A DNA stretch of 64,000 nt from the NCBI GenBank assembly GCA_010093605.1, contig MU004184.1, forward strand, positions 1,817,897-1,881,896, read 5' to 3'. This document shows, piece after piece, positions 21,282 through 32,924 of this stretch (positions within the stretch are counted from its first letter, which is position 1; each line of letters opens with the position of its first letter). A program made the position numbers and the translations under genes. Under the pieces are notes generated by a model. The model saw nothing but the letters and a program-made list of their open reading frames with translations, had not been told where the DNA came from and searched no databases. The DNA comes from Lophium mytilinum (taxonomy: Eukaryota > Ascomycota > Dothideomycetes > Mytilinidiales > Mytilinidiaceae).

Positions 21282-23318
21282 ATGGATCACTCAACGAACT
21301 CACCCACGGAAGAAGAGCGCACCACTGAGGACGCCAAACCCGACGCCATCAAGGGTTCATCACAAGGCAGGGAGGAAAGCAATGAAACGCGAAACATTGC
21401 TTATTTACGCTCGTGGCGTCTTTTGCTCGTCATCAGCTCTCTCTGTCTCGGCACTCTCCTCGTAGCTATCGATACCACCATTATCGCTGTTGCAGTTCCA
21501 AAGATATCCACCTATTTCGGGACCTTCGATGATATCCAGTGGTACGGATCGGCATATCTCCTCACGGTCACCGCCTTTCAGCCAGCTTTCGGAAGCCTCT
21601 ATAGATACTACGGCGCAAAAGAAATATACCTTATTTCTATCCTCATTTTCGAAGTTGGATCGATCCTTTGCGCCGCCGCCCCTAAATCTTCGGTCTTCAT
21701 AGTTGGCCGAGCAGTAGCAGGAGTCGGAGCCGCGGGCTTATATCAGGGAGCTTTAGCAATTGTTGGCCTCACGGTAGACCTTACGAAACGCCCTCTATAC
21801 CTCGGAATTGTGCTCAGCGTGTTCGGAGTCGCGGTCTGCTTTGGCCCACCGTTGGGAGGAGTCTTTACAGATCATTCTTCGTGGAGATGGTGCTTCTGGA
21901 TGTACGTTCATAGATTTCTAGCTCCGATACAACTATCGCTGATGGGTATTTCAGAAACTTGCCTATCGGAGCTGTGTCTTTGATTCTCATAGCAATCTTC
22001 CTAAAGATCGAGCAGCATCAGGAGGAACTGTCCCTACCATGGAAGGCAAAAGTGAAGAAGCTTGACCTTATGGGAATTTTTGCCATCATTGGAGCCGTCT
22101 CCTGTCTGATTCTCGCTCTCCAATGGGGGCAGGTGGGCGGTCACTGGAGCGAAGCAAAGGTCATCGGATGTTTTGTCGCCGCATTCTTGTTAACAATTGG
22201 GTTCGGATTTATTCAGTGGAGAAAGGGCGATTCAGCAACAATTCCTTTGAGGATCCTTAGCCAGCGGTCCATCTTCATGGGTGCTTGGTATCTATTCTTC
22301 CTGGAAATGGCAATTTATGTTGTGAGTTCCGAGTATCCACTATTGAATTCGCAGCAGTCCCACTAACATAGATGAAGGATCTCTTCTACATCCCCTTCTA
22401 CTTCCAATCAGCACAGCTTATTTCCGCAACTTCTAGCGGTGTTAAGGCGGTTCCTCTAGGACTAGCCCAGATCATCGCCATCGTTATAGTCGGAGGCATA
22501 GTCTCTAAGTTCGGACACTACGTATGCTATATTTGTAGACAAGGTTTCTTAACTGACCCTTCTTAGGTTCCCTTCATGGTGCTCGGGCAACTTGTTACAA
22601 TCCTAGGAACAGCATTGCTCACTCATATTATTGTCAGCACGCGATACGTTCTAGTTGCGATCTACCTAGTAATATCTGGCATCGGTTTTGGCATGGGTCT
22701 CCAAATGCCTTTCACAGGAGTTCAGGCAGTATTGCCGTAAGTAAATGCTCTCTCGGAATTTCATGTATCCCTATTCGAACTAATCTGATAATCTAGGGGT
22801 GATGAGGTACCAATTGGCAACGGTGAGGAAGCCCTGCATCAATGACCACCAGAATTGATAGGCTAATGTGTTTCCGTAGCTATCATGGTATTCTTCTCTC
22901 AGCTTGGGGCGTAAGTATCTCTTCACCCAAATCGGATTTCGCTAAGGATCATAGCGGTATTGCCATTGCGATTGCCCAGAGCGTCTTCGCCAGCAGTCTC
23001 CAACACGACATTACCCATGGAGTGCGAACTCAAGATCCACGATTCGCAATGGTCCGACCTGCTGCTGTGATTGCCGCAGGTCCCACTGGGCTCAGGGCTT
23101 TCACCCATGATGCAGTCGTTTTGACATTTCTCCAAGGTTGCTTTGCTCATGCTGTGAGGAATACGTTATTTGTAGCATTAGCTACCTCGATCATCGCGGT
23201 GCCTTTTGCACTCGGAATGCAGTGGTTGAATGTGAAGAAGGTCAACAAACATAATGCGATGCTTGAATGGCCAGAAATAAACGGGAGTCTCGAGAACAAG
23301 GATGTGACACCTCCGTGA
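21282..23318 (+). CDS. MFS multidrug/toxin exporter (DHA2, 14-TM type)
   Basis: Seven exons (21282-21901, 21955-22321, 22372-22521, 22567-22736, 22797-22822, 22880-22910, 22955-23318) give 575 aa. A charged N-terminal tail leads into TM1. The DHA2 motif LLVAIDTTIIAVAVPKIS, the GSLYRYYGAKEIYL loop (motif A-like), VGRAVAGVGAAGL and FGPPLGGVFTDHSSWRWCF-type motif C are all present. Two tiny exons (26 and 31 nt) encode GDEVPIGN and IMVFFSQLG. Relatives export toxins and drugs at the plasma membrane, and many sit in secondary-metabolite clusters. The gene lies between an acyltransferase and a P450. Confidence 0.87.
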
Positions 23319-23900
23319 TCACTGATAAGCACAATAGTATTAGAAGTATAACGTATGTTTGACCGGTCACCGAGCTTCCGCAAACATTAGAGTTCGCATA
23401 AAACAGTCAAATTCTCTCGCGCCAGTAAAGGTCCATGCGTGGAAAAATCTAGTAACAAGTCTAAAGCTGGGACAGCGCGGCCTGGATGCTGGCTGCGTCC
23501 CATACTAGCAAGGGAGGAAGCACAGCATTGCCACAAAGTCCAACGAACGACAGAAATACCACAGCGCTTTCCTTTATCATACATGCATATTCCGGGGTGT
23601 CGATATGGCCGAGGGTCTGAAAGCTAGGTTTGGCCCCATCAGCTCATTCTACGCCGCAATGAAGCGTACGATGCTACCATGAACATTCCAACCCAGAGGA
23701 CTTCCTCAGGTATTTCTCGGGGAGTACAGTACTGCAAGCAATGCAGCTGATAATAGGCTGACCGAATGCGGTCGAGACAGTCGGACCGGAGCCCGAAACA
23801 ATGATACAAAAGACTTCTTCTTTCTTATTGAAGTGAAAGAGATTGTACTGACGCTTCTAACGATCTGAGAACTCTCAAGGTTTTCACTCTTAAAATAGAA
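23319..23900. other. intergenic between MFS and P450 genes
   Basis: No supported gene. Short frames on both strands only. Confidence 0.45.
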
Positions 23901-25995
23901 ATGAATTCGACACACATTCATCACAGTGCCCTCAAATTGGCGCAAGCTTCAATGCTGGAGTTTGAGCCCAATGGGGGTATGACACCCCTCACCAGAAGTC
24001 TTACATACCTTCTAGCATTCCTTGCTTTATGGAGAAGTCTCGTCGTCTTTCGAATGCATACTAGACGCCCTGTGAGTATTACAACGAAACATCCTCTGAG
24101 CCTCCAATGCTTCGTCTAACCGAGATATAGAGAAACCTCCCCATCAAATACCAATATTTTGCTATCGGAAAATTATTCTTCAACTTCGACTTCATCCTCG
24201 AAGCACCCTCTCGAATTTTCCGTGGATATCACGACCTTGAAAAGATATCTTTCGCGCTCCCCACTTTGACAGAGTATCAAGTGCTTGCGTGCTCAGACCA
24301 AGACGTGAAGGCTGTTTGTGAGAGCTCGGAGCGGACGCTTTCGTTTCACGCGGCTATGACTGACGTAAGCTTTTCCTTCGATAACTTAATTTGACAAATT
24401 ACTGAGTTTGACCCAGCGCCTTAAGCATAAGTACACCATGTTTGGATTCGAGCACAACGACGTTGATCCCCATAACGCCGTTCCGGCCCGCACTCTGCGG
24501 ATTTTATTGAAGAAACATCTACCGGCATTGAGGCCGATTATCGAAGCTAGAGTGAGAGAGGGCTTTGAGAAAGAGCTTTGCAAGATTAGCAAGGATTCGA
24601 ATGGTAATGCTGCGACATTATGAAGCTTTCACTACTAACGTGTCGGTGAAGGATGGAGTAGCGTCTCGGCCTTCGGCCTATCTAAACGGATTACAGAGCG
24701 AGTGAATAGCCAGATCTTTCTCGGTACTGAACTAGGTACGATCGAAACATGTGTTTGACCCCGGATAATATGACTGATACTTTCAAAGCCAATGCGTCCG
24801 ATTTTATGATCTCTGCCATCCGATATAGTCACGATGCGATAGTTGCGGCGGAGATATGTCGACAGCTACCCTCAATACTCACGCCGTATGTATCTCGTAT
24901 CCATGCTAGATGTATTGCTAACATCCAGCAGCATCGTAGCTCCAGCGATCATGAGGTGGAGTGGAGCCATGAAGGCGGTTGCTGCATCGATTAAGAAAGT
25001 TGTTGAGCAGAAATTACATGAGATCGACTCTGAATCCAGCTCTATACCCGAACATGTGAGCCCTTTTCGAAATGCTACCTCTTGTCGTGCTAGACTGACG
25101 TAGACTGAGATGGACTGCTTGCAATGGGTCATCGAGTCTTCTCGTACTAAAGCGCAGAAGACAATTGATCGATTGGTGCAGCAAGTAGGGGCGGTGTTTT
25201 TTGCTGCTGCTCATCAGATGCCTATGGTAAATCAATCACCTTTCCAACCCTTGCAAGCAACGTCAGCTCATGGTAAATCAGGCTCTGGTATACGCACTCT
25301 ATAGTATGTGCGATCATCCAGAGTATGTCGAGCTTCTTCGAAGTGAAGCAAAACAATACATGGACTCTGACATCGGAGATTCTTTCAAACACATGCATCT
25401 CTTAGATGCTTTCCTTCGTGAATCGGCACGGCTCAATCCCCTGGACGCATGTAAGTGGCAGTTCGGCGTATAGAGCGGGTACTTTCATGGCCTGCGAGCT
25501 AACAATAATATGAGTGTCTATTCAAAGGAAAGTCCTTGAGCCTTTGAGCTTACCTAGCGGAGGTCTTATACCAGACGGCAACTTGATAGCAGTGCCTCAA
25601 CAAGCCATTTTGAGAAACAGTGATCTCTACCCTAATCCAGAGTGTTTCAATGCCTACAGATACTTCCCAGTTTCTGTTCAAGCGCATCCAGAGAGGGCAC
25701 AAATGAAGACGCAATTCACGGACGTGAGTCGCGCTTATTCATATTGGGGATCAACTCGAAAACCATGGTGAGCGAAACCACCCAGGAAATACTGGATGTC
25801 TTCGCTGACACAGCATTGAGTCCCGGGAGATGGTACGTATCCGAAACCTTGAAGGTGGCGCTTGTACACCTGCTCATGAACTACGACTTTAAATTGGAGG
25901 ACGAGGAAGCGTCAAGATCATTTTTCTGGACTACTGCGATTGTCCCCCGTCTGCGGACGAAGATTGTTATGAGAAAACGAGAAACTAGCGAGTGA
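23901..25995 (+). CDS. cytochrome P450 monooxygenase
   Basis: Ten exons (23901-24071, 24131-24364, 24417-24603, 24652-24735, 24789-24885, 24932-25055, 25104-25226, 25282-25450, 25515-25767, 25821-25995) keep one frame of 538 aa. An N-terminal anchor (SLTYLLAFLALWRSLVVF) is followed by LPIKYQYF. The K-helix ExxR is ESAR. The heme loop is WGSTRKPCPGRW, with the last intron inside the Cys codon. The segment SIQRKVLEP...IAVPQQAILRNSDLYP resembles fungal ent-kaurene-oxidase-like and other terpenoid or alkaloid P450s. The usual I-helix Thr pair (HTT in relatives) is replaced by HQM at FAAAHQMPM. The substrate is unknown; the context suggests a tailoring step. Confidence 0.85.
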
Positions 25996-26073
25996 CTGTA
26001 ATCGAAAGGGGAGGGTCTGTAACGCAGAACATCATGGAGAGAGTGTGTCAATGAGAATCGAAACCATCACAGA

Positions 26074-26637
26074 TCATTCCTGCTTGATATCGAAAACTCC
26101 TCTAGCCGCCTGCTGAAACTTCTCGTCCTCAACCCCATTCAACCATTCTTCTACCTCGCCCAGATCCTCTTTACTCAGCCCCTCCTTCCTCCGACACAGC
26201 AAATTAATCGCCGATGCCGAGAATAAAGTCTTATGCGCAAATACAAGCATCCAATCCCCACCGTCGCGCGCCGTGAAGCTCAGAATCTCCCACCGTCCAC
26301 GAGCAACCCTAAGAAGCCCCTTTCCCTGCCACGTGTATGTACCCGTCTCGCCGTCTACCGGAGTGTCTTTCCCGACTACTATTTTGACAGTGTCCGAGAT
26401 CATCGTTTGGTAACATGCGGTGTCCTCGATATGAGAACCCGAGGGAGCGGGGTTGTAGTGGAGGCGGACGTTACGTTTGTCTTTCCAGAAGGGGTTGGAG
26501 GAGCGAAGGATGAACCAGTCTCCTGTGAAAAGGTCGGAGAGAGGAGCTTGGAAACTGGGGAGGGATGTGGGCTTAAGATGGAGTGCTGTTGAGGGCGGGC
26601 GGAAGTGAGGTCGTGGGAATAAGGTTGGGAGAGACAT
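26074..26637 (-). CDS. conserved lipocalin-fold-like hypothetical protein
   Basis: A single exon of 187 aa starting at MSLPTLFPRPHFRPPS. The frame stays open upstream to 26820 but that part is low-complexity and less likely to be translated. Features include LFTGDWFILRSSNPFWKDKRNVRLHYNP and an alternating beta-type pattern (GTYTWQGKGLLRV, RWEILSFTARDGGDWMLVF) that fits a small beta-barrel of the lipocalin type. The ending is helical. I know similar fungal proteins only as uncharacterised. It is convergent with the P450 (79 bp). Confidence 0.65.
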   Translation of the reverse strand: MSLPTLFPRPHFRPPSTALHLKPTSLPSFQAPLSDLFTGDWFILRSSNPFWKDKRNVRLHYNPAPSGSHIEDTACYQTMISDTVKIVVGKDTPVDGETGTYTWQGKGLLRVARGRWEILSFTARDGGDWMLVFAHKTLFSASAINLLCRRKEGLSKEDLGEVEEWLNGVEDEKFQQAARGVFDIKQE

Positions 26638-28440
26638 GCTTCTGAGGGCAATCAAACAGAGTCGAGGTGCTTCCTGACTAGAGGGCTTATTTGAGATACT
26701 TTCTTCGAACGACAAATTGAGCTCGGCTCGGTATATGTAATTCTGATAGGAGACTGAACTCGAAGAGACCAAGAGACTCCTGGGAGTCAACAGGAGGGCC
26801 AAAATGAGAGGCTGGCGCAAGGGAGGATTGAGGCGAGGAAATTGAAGCTAGGAAATGCTCATCCGCTCAAATGGCTCTATATGCTACTGACAGACTTCAA
26901 CGTCTTCTGTACCATACACCCTTGCTTGTCATCGGCAATATGTGAAAGACCGTTCAGTTTTGTGGCACCTGCCTAGCTGCCTCACAGCTAGGAATACAAA
27001 ATACTCGGAGATGTGGAGAGAATGTTCTCTTGCAGAATTGATGTAACCTATCATAGCCTAAAGCAGTGTTCCATGCACGGATGGTACTCCGCGACATTCC
27101 CTGGAAGGGCCACGAGTCAACCGCTGTTCCAACCCTTCGCAGAACGAGATCAACGAGAACTTGAGTGATGCAAACTTTTCAGTAATTAAATTTGATTAGC
27201 CAAGATAGGTTGCCTCTTCCGGAAGACTGAGAGATTGAAGAGTCACGTGACCTAGACTAAATCTGGATAGTGCTCAAAATAAACACAGATCGATTGCTCA
27301 TCAGGCGTGCAGCGCGACTATTAGGATGAGTTTTATTTGAACGACACCTTTCTTACTCCTGGTTTATCCTTTCCATCCTCTTTCTTCAAACTTCACAACC
27401 TCAACGTGCTTTTGGATTTTTGGCACGAATATCTGGAATATACACATTTCTATTTTTAGAATCTCAAGCTTTCGAGGCACAGTCGCCTTCCTTTCATCAA
27501 GACATCATCAAGAACTAAAGTTAGCTTACTGACTATGGCGCGTCGACGATAGAGGAGGATTTTGAAGAGCTTTTGAACCTTCACCACCTACCAGAAAGCA
27601 TGAAGGACGGATGAGGATGATCCGATTTGTAGGGTCTTTGCAACGCACTGTCAAGACTAGCGAAGCTATCCATAAAATCTCCAGTAAGTTGAGCGTCCAG
27701 CTTGGTAAAACCTACCCAAACTGACAGCTTGGCAGCACAGGCAGGAAATTCATCTCCATTCAAAATTGGCCACCACAACTTGGGGGGCCAAAGCCAAGCC
27801 TTTTGGTGCGTTACGACAAGGTAACGAGGTAACGCCGAGGCAGATTCGAGCGCATCCCGTGCCCAAGGTTTCAGCTTCATCATCCAGAACGTTCGAAGAT
27901 AGATTCTCGGATGGGAGTTCATCGATATTATCAGAGTCGCTGGCTCAGTATGAAGTTGAAAGCCGTTCAGGAGCCTTGAAGTCGGCGAACCCGATATAAA
28001 TGTTTCAAACGGCCTGAAGTTTTAGCAGGTCACCCGTCGTCTGGGTTGATCAGCGCTAGAACAACGCCCAGCCAGCTGCAACAGCTCATCTCGCGTGCCG
28101 TCTGTCGTCATTTGGACCTGGGCCTTTTGAATGTTGCAACAAGCAGGACGAGAACGCATTTCTCGTCTGGCGATGCTCCCGTAAGTTCTGAATACCAGGT
28201 CCCGGCTTCAAAGACTCTGAACATCCTGCCGAGAATTACTACATACAGGGGTAGGACCTCGATGTGTAGATTAGCTTGATTAGCGCGCTTTTGTCTTGAC
28301 GTACGTGGACCTGGGAGGCGGAATTAAGGGCTGCGCAAGTGCCCTGATTACGTCTTTCCTCGGCGCATTTGTAGTTATCCAAGATCGAAGTTATTCCTAT
28401 CCTCAACACTCCCCGCTCTTAGTAGCTACGAAACAACAAC
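26638..28440. other. long intergenic region, no firm gene
   Basis: Contains a pyrimidine-rich leader-like stretch at 27340-27540 and small frames on both strands (27581-27922 minus, 27766-27999 plus, 28046-28279 plus) with no recognised domain. A TCACGTGA palindrome is at 27243-27250. It could hold a decayed gene, but I cannot support one. Confidence 0.4.
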
Positions 28441-29476
28441 ATGGCGCGTAAAGAGCTGTTTACACGTCGTTTGCTGCAGCTGTACTTGTTAACTTGCCTC
28501 TTCAGCGCAGTACGCGCCCAGACAACGACTGCGGCCCCTACGATACCACTCATTACTGACTTGAAGTTCATTGGCTATTGGTCTCCAACAACATCAGGTG
28601 GCTCTGCATGTGAGTGCTGCTTCAATCCTTCAAGCCCTTACGCGACTCTGATTGACGGTCCTTAGGGGAACCTCAATATTGCCCATCGGATTCGACATGG
28701 TATGAGACCTCGACATGGGGTCGATGCTGCCCAACCTCTATAACTAACGCAGACTGTTCCATGTGGACGGCTTGTGCTAGCACGTCAGTAATATTTGAGT
28801 CTGGAGGCGGCAGTGCTACGTGGTAGGTCTACCTTCGCGCGTTCTTTCGCAACATAATCTAATCATACCGCAAAACAGTGGGACCGCGAATTCTGTTTGC
28901 CGCACTGCTACTATATCTCAGGATTCCAATGACCAGAAACCATTTTTATACGTTGGGTGCGGAGCGAACAATTGGACGGCCTATAGGACACCTCCTGAAG
29001 CAGTAGTCATAACGCTCACACCGACTGCTAAATCTACGGGCTCCTCGTCGACCGGCACTGCCACAACCTCCAGCGCGACATCCTCCGCAACCTCAACTCC
29101 GAAGAAGGACTCCGATAGCAAGATATGGATTGCAGGCGCTGTGCTCGGGCCAATATTTCTCGCTGCAGTCGCTGGCTTGCTGTGGTACATATGGATGTTG
29201 CGAAAAAGAGAGGCGCAAAAACGGGACGAGAGCGCTGCTCCAATGATTGCTCCTGCCGGCACATACAATCCAGGAGCAGACCCAAGGGCGTCGTACCAGT
29301 CTGCTTACTACCAACAACCATATCAGCAGAATCCTTTCGGAGACCAATCCTATGCGTACAAGAGCCCGGATCTGCAACAACAGCCTCTACAGACGGAACC
29401 GGTGGAGCTTAGCTCGGTACAAGCACCTGTAGAAGCTCCGGCTGAGCCTATGAGTCCAGTGGAACGACGGCGGTGA
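28441..29476 (+). CDS. Mid2/WSC-like single-pass cell-surface protein
   Basis: Three exons (28441-28609, 28666-28822, 28879-29476) give 307 aa. A signal peptide (about residues 1-26, ending VRAQ) leads to a Cys-containing ectodomain with WSPTT, CPSDSTWYETSTWGRCC and CSMWTACAS. A Ser/Thr-rich stalk (STGSSSTGTATTSS) precedes one transmembrane helix (AGAVLGPIFLAAVAGLLWYI). The cytosolic tail is basic next to the membrane, then rich in Tyr, Gln and Pro. This layout is common in fungal wall-stress sensors and related surface proteins, likely O-mannosylated. The ligand and pathway are not visible. Confidence 0.7.
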
Positions 29477-30695
29477 GGGACCAAGAAGCGCACCAGGACC
29501 TAAATAACTTGAACGATCTTGTTCATAGCACGAAAACATTAGAAGCATACGACGCGATCAGATCAAGTGCACGATTCGCCTCATGCCTGAAATCAGTTCA
29601 GATCGTCTCGTCTGTTCGTCCCAGTGCCCGACACGTCCAGGGACAAACAGGATGTCGTTGATTTCTCTGTCAACGCCGCAGCGAGAAAAACTTCTACGAC
29701 GCTTCTTCGATGAACCATTACATGAGCGATTGTCGACAATGGGCTATGTCGAGAGATCTCGTCTGTAGTTTACAACTCCCAGCCCTCAAAAGCCTTCTCG
29801 TCTCGGTGTTAGGACTCATATGACAGTGGTGGGGAGATTCTTCCGCCACCCAGCTCCACACGACAGTCATAAGTTTCGCCAGTCTATGATGGCGAGGCCG
29901 TTCGCCCCCTCTGGACTTTGATAAGGTTCATTGGCTTTTTTTCGACCTGCTACACATTCGTATTGTAGCCACACACCTGCGGTTGCTTCCTTCACTGGAC
30001 AATGTCTGCGTTCAACTAAAGTCATTAACCTGACCATTCCGAGACGAGTCTAAGACAGGGGCGGGATACGTGTGATTTACAGAGATGAGACGTTGTCGCC
30101 GAAAAGTGTTGTTCACAACGGCCTTGGTCGACTGATCGGGCTTCCTCGACAGGACGATTTGCGTAGGACTAGGCGCAGGCCGCAGACCGCAGCGCAATAC
30201 GAATCAGTCTTTGATCAGGAAGCTAGTCCGCAAATGGGAGGATACCGCGCTCTCCATGAACAGCTCCAGACGGTACCTTCGCGAGGGAACACTGGAGAGA
30301 TATTCGTCATGGCCCAGTCTCGAACTGAAGCGGGATGGCTGCAATTCTGTCGAGCACGAGATACGGCAACTCTGCAAACACGTGGATATTCATGGTATTA
30401 GTGTCTCGTGTTTCCAGCCTTCGAAAACGTCCGTATGTAGGAAAAACTGAGTGGCAGCTCAAGGGCGCCTCTCAAGCTCGACCGAGATAAAAACAACCGA
30501 TATGACGCCACCCAATGTGATGTACTCATCAATGTGCACTGCCATGGATCTGACTTCTCGATGGTTTTGATGCAACTCCTCCGCACGAACTGATCTATCC
30601 CACCAATATGACCTCGTCCCCACAGTAGATCCGCCCCACCTCCATTCTCCACTTTCGAAAGCTTCGCCCCCTTCGCATGTTCCCCGACACTCCAC
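29477..30695. other. intergenic, weak open frames
   Basis: An open frame at about 30160-30450 (plus) with RKLVRKWEDTALSM and RQLCKHVDIHG looks somewhat protein-like but has no recognised domain or clear start. It is left unassigned. Nothing else stands out. Confidence 0.35.
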
Positions 30696-30950
30696 CTAGT
30701 ACGGCTTCCACCGAATCTGCGCGTTGTTGGTAGGGTTCGCAGCCGCCTTCTTCTGCGCCTCGAGCTCGGTCTCGTCGAGATCGACCTCGGTGACGGCCCC
30801 GCGGGTAGTACGCTTCTTGACGTTCAACCAAATCATGGTGCCCAGGATCAGGATGAGGATGAGGCCTAGTGGGACACCGATGCCGATGGCCGCTTTGTCT
30901 TTGAGGGCGAGGCGGGGGAGGAGGCGGTGAGTTGGGGTTGTGGAGGACAT
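30696..30950 (-). CDS. small single-pass membrane protein
   Basis: 84 aa in one exon. A polar N terminus is followed by one hydrophobic helix (AIGIGVPLGLILILILGTMIWL), a basic stop-transfer (NVKKRTTR) and an acidic then polar tail (VDLDETELEAQKKAA). Codon use is GC-rich and even, and other frames over the same DNA look artificial. No family is recognised. Confidence 0.5.
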   Translation of the reverse strand: MSSTTPTHRLLPRLALKDKAAIGIGVPLGLILILILGTMIWLNVKKRTTRGAVTEVDLDETELEAQKKAAANPTNNAQIRWKPY

Positions 30951-32924
30951 GGCTGTGGTCTTGTCGTGGCTTCGAAGTGTTCGAGGCGAGAGTGGTTTGG
31001 TCGTGGGTTCGGGTCCACCAGAGAGGTAGAATAGTGGCAGATGTATGTGGAACTGGGGGTGGTGTTAGAAAGTGAAACAGAAGCACAAGTGCCCGCTGGC
31101 CGCTTCCGCTCGGGTTACAAAAGCTGTGATACTCACTCGAAGTTACGCTTTGAAGGAGGCACGAAACCCAATCTAAAAATCGCCGAACACAACACACTGA
31201 TCCCACAACACTCTTGTCAAGTTCAAACACAAAAACACAAACCCAGCAGCAGAATCAAGAAAGAGCCCAAGAACCGCTCCAACCCGCGGCCAAGCCCATA
31301 CTTATCCCCAACCCCAATCACCCCGGCCCCAAAATACCCACCTCGTAAACCTGACCTACCTTTCCCATCCCAGCCAGAGCCTTACTCCCAAAACCCCCGT
31401 CCCTCTCCCCATCCAACCAATCACGCCATCCATCGCCCAGCAATCACCAGCGGAGATCGCACGCGTGGTTACTCACTCCAGCAACTCGCCCGTGCGAGCT
31501 GCCTTTCGCGGAAAGTAAGCGCGGCGATCAGTGTGCCTCTACCGAGCTGCCTGTTTGCGATCGCGTAGGGCGCTGTGCGGCGGCTTCGATATTGCATGGG
31601 GAGCGGGATTGGAGGGAGGGGGTCAAGCTTTTGGCTGGCGCCGCTGGGCGTAAGCGTTTCGCGGAGAGGGCGGTTTGGGGAAGGAGGCCTGCGGGTGAGT
31701 GAGGCTTTGGGTGCATTTGGCAGAGATCGGATCGCGGAAGGTGGAGTAGGCCGATGTCCCAATAGATTTCTTTGTTATATATATACGAACTTGACTGTGA
31801 CCTGACCGCACTGTATATTGCTACAGTGGAAACAGGTAAGGTAAGTAGGTAGGTTTAGATAATGGGCAGGATGTTGGTCACGTGATTTGGGACTTATCGC
31901 TATATTCTCACGTCAAACACAATTTGAAGGCAGCTGGAATGATAGGCTCAATTTACGAAAGTACTGTGCCTAAAATTAGCGACTGCTTAACTTGTAGAGC
32001 TCTCACGAGGTTCCCGTATAGATTAGCTCTATGGAGCTAAGATATACGACTAAGGAGGTTTTATGATCTGGTGCATGTAAATATGAGTGCTAAGTGAGTG
32101 TAATAGTAGGACCAAGTATCATACCAATCTACAGTTAAAGCAAATTTGCATCGCAACAGCACCATACTCTTTCAACAATGCTCCGTACTAGATGGAGCCT
32201 CTAGCACGCACACGCTTACGAAGTACCCGAGGCCGAGGCTATGCTCTTAGCATGGGGAGAAAAGCCTGTATAAATTGGCATCACCAAAATTTGTTTTCAG
32301 AGGGTACTTAACAGGAGCCTGCTTTCTGTAAACAATTTTCGAGCGAACTTCCCCTCAGATCAAGCCGGTCCGCCTCTTTACGCCCAACGGTGTTTTTCTG
32401 TCGGAAATAGAATAACCACGGATCGTGTCGCTATGAAATCGCATCAGATCAGCGCCATCTTCAGAGTCCTCCTTGGTCCTCCTGGGATACTAGCTGCGTC
32501 TCCTCTTCATTCCCAATCCTCTCCAACGATACGAAGATCGGGCAGAACAGTAGCAATGACCAGACGAATCAAGTCAAGGGCAATGTCCCAGAAACTACCG
32601 TCTGACTCTTTAAGTGGTTCTAGTCTCCACACACCGCGTACGATTATGATACTGAAGGGTAGAAGCCAGACGAACGTCTGCTGCTCACAGGTAATGAGGT
32701 GAGAGAAAATTTACCTGCGCCCGATCTCGAGGTTCGATATTGCCAAGCGGTGCAATGCTGCGCCAGGCCAGCTCAGCCTCACAGGAGGCATATCCAAGAT
32801 TTCTCGGCCCCCATATCAAGCCAAGAGCCCTGCAGATCGACTTGCGAACATCGTCGACGTCCAGCCTAGGCCGTGCTGGAGCGGAGCCTACTCATCGATA
32901 GCTTTGTCTTATATATAGGTCAAG
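30951..32924. other. intergenic, no gene seen
   Basis: The left part is GC-rich with open frames in several phases, none convincing. The part after 31.8 kb is more AT-rich. TCACGTGA lies at 31878-31885. The TATATATAGG just before the next start could be a TATA box or a leader-intron acceptor. Confidence 0.4.

Noticed and set aside
27581-28279. Small genes on both strands (27581-27922 minus; 27766-27999 and 28046-28279 plus)
   Set aside because: They overlap in opposite directions, have no recognised domain and cannot be joined into a longer model with good splice sites.
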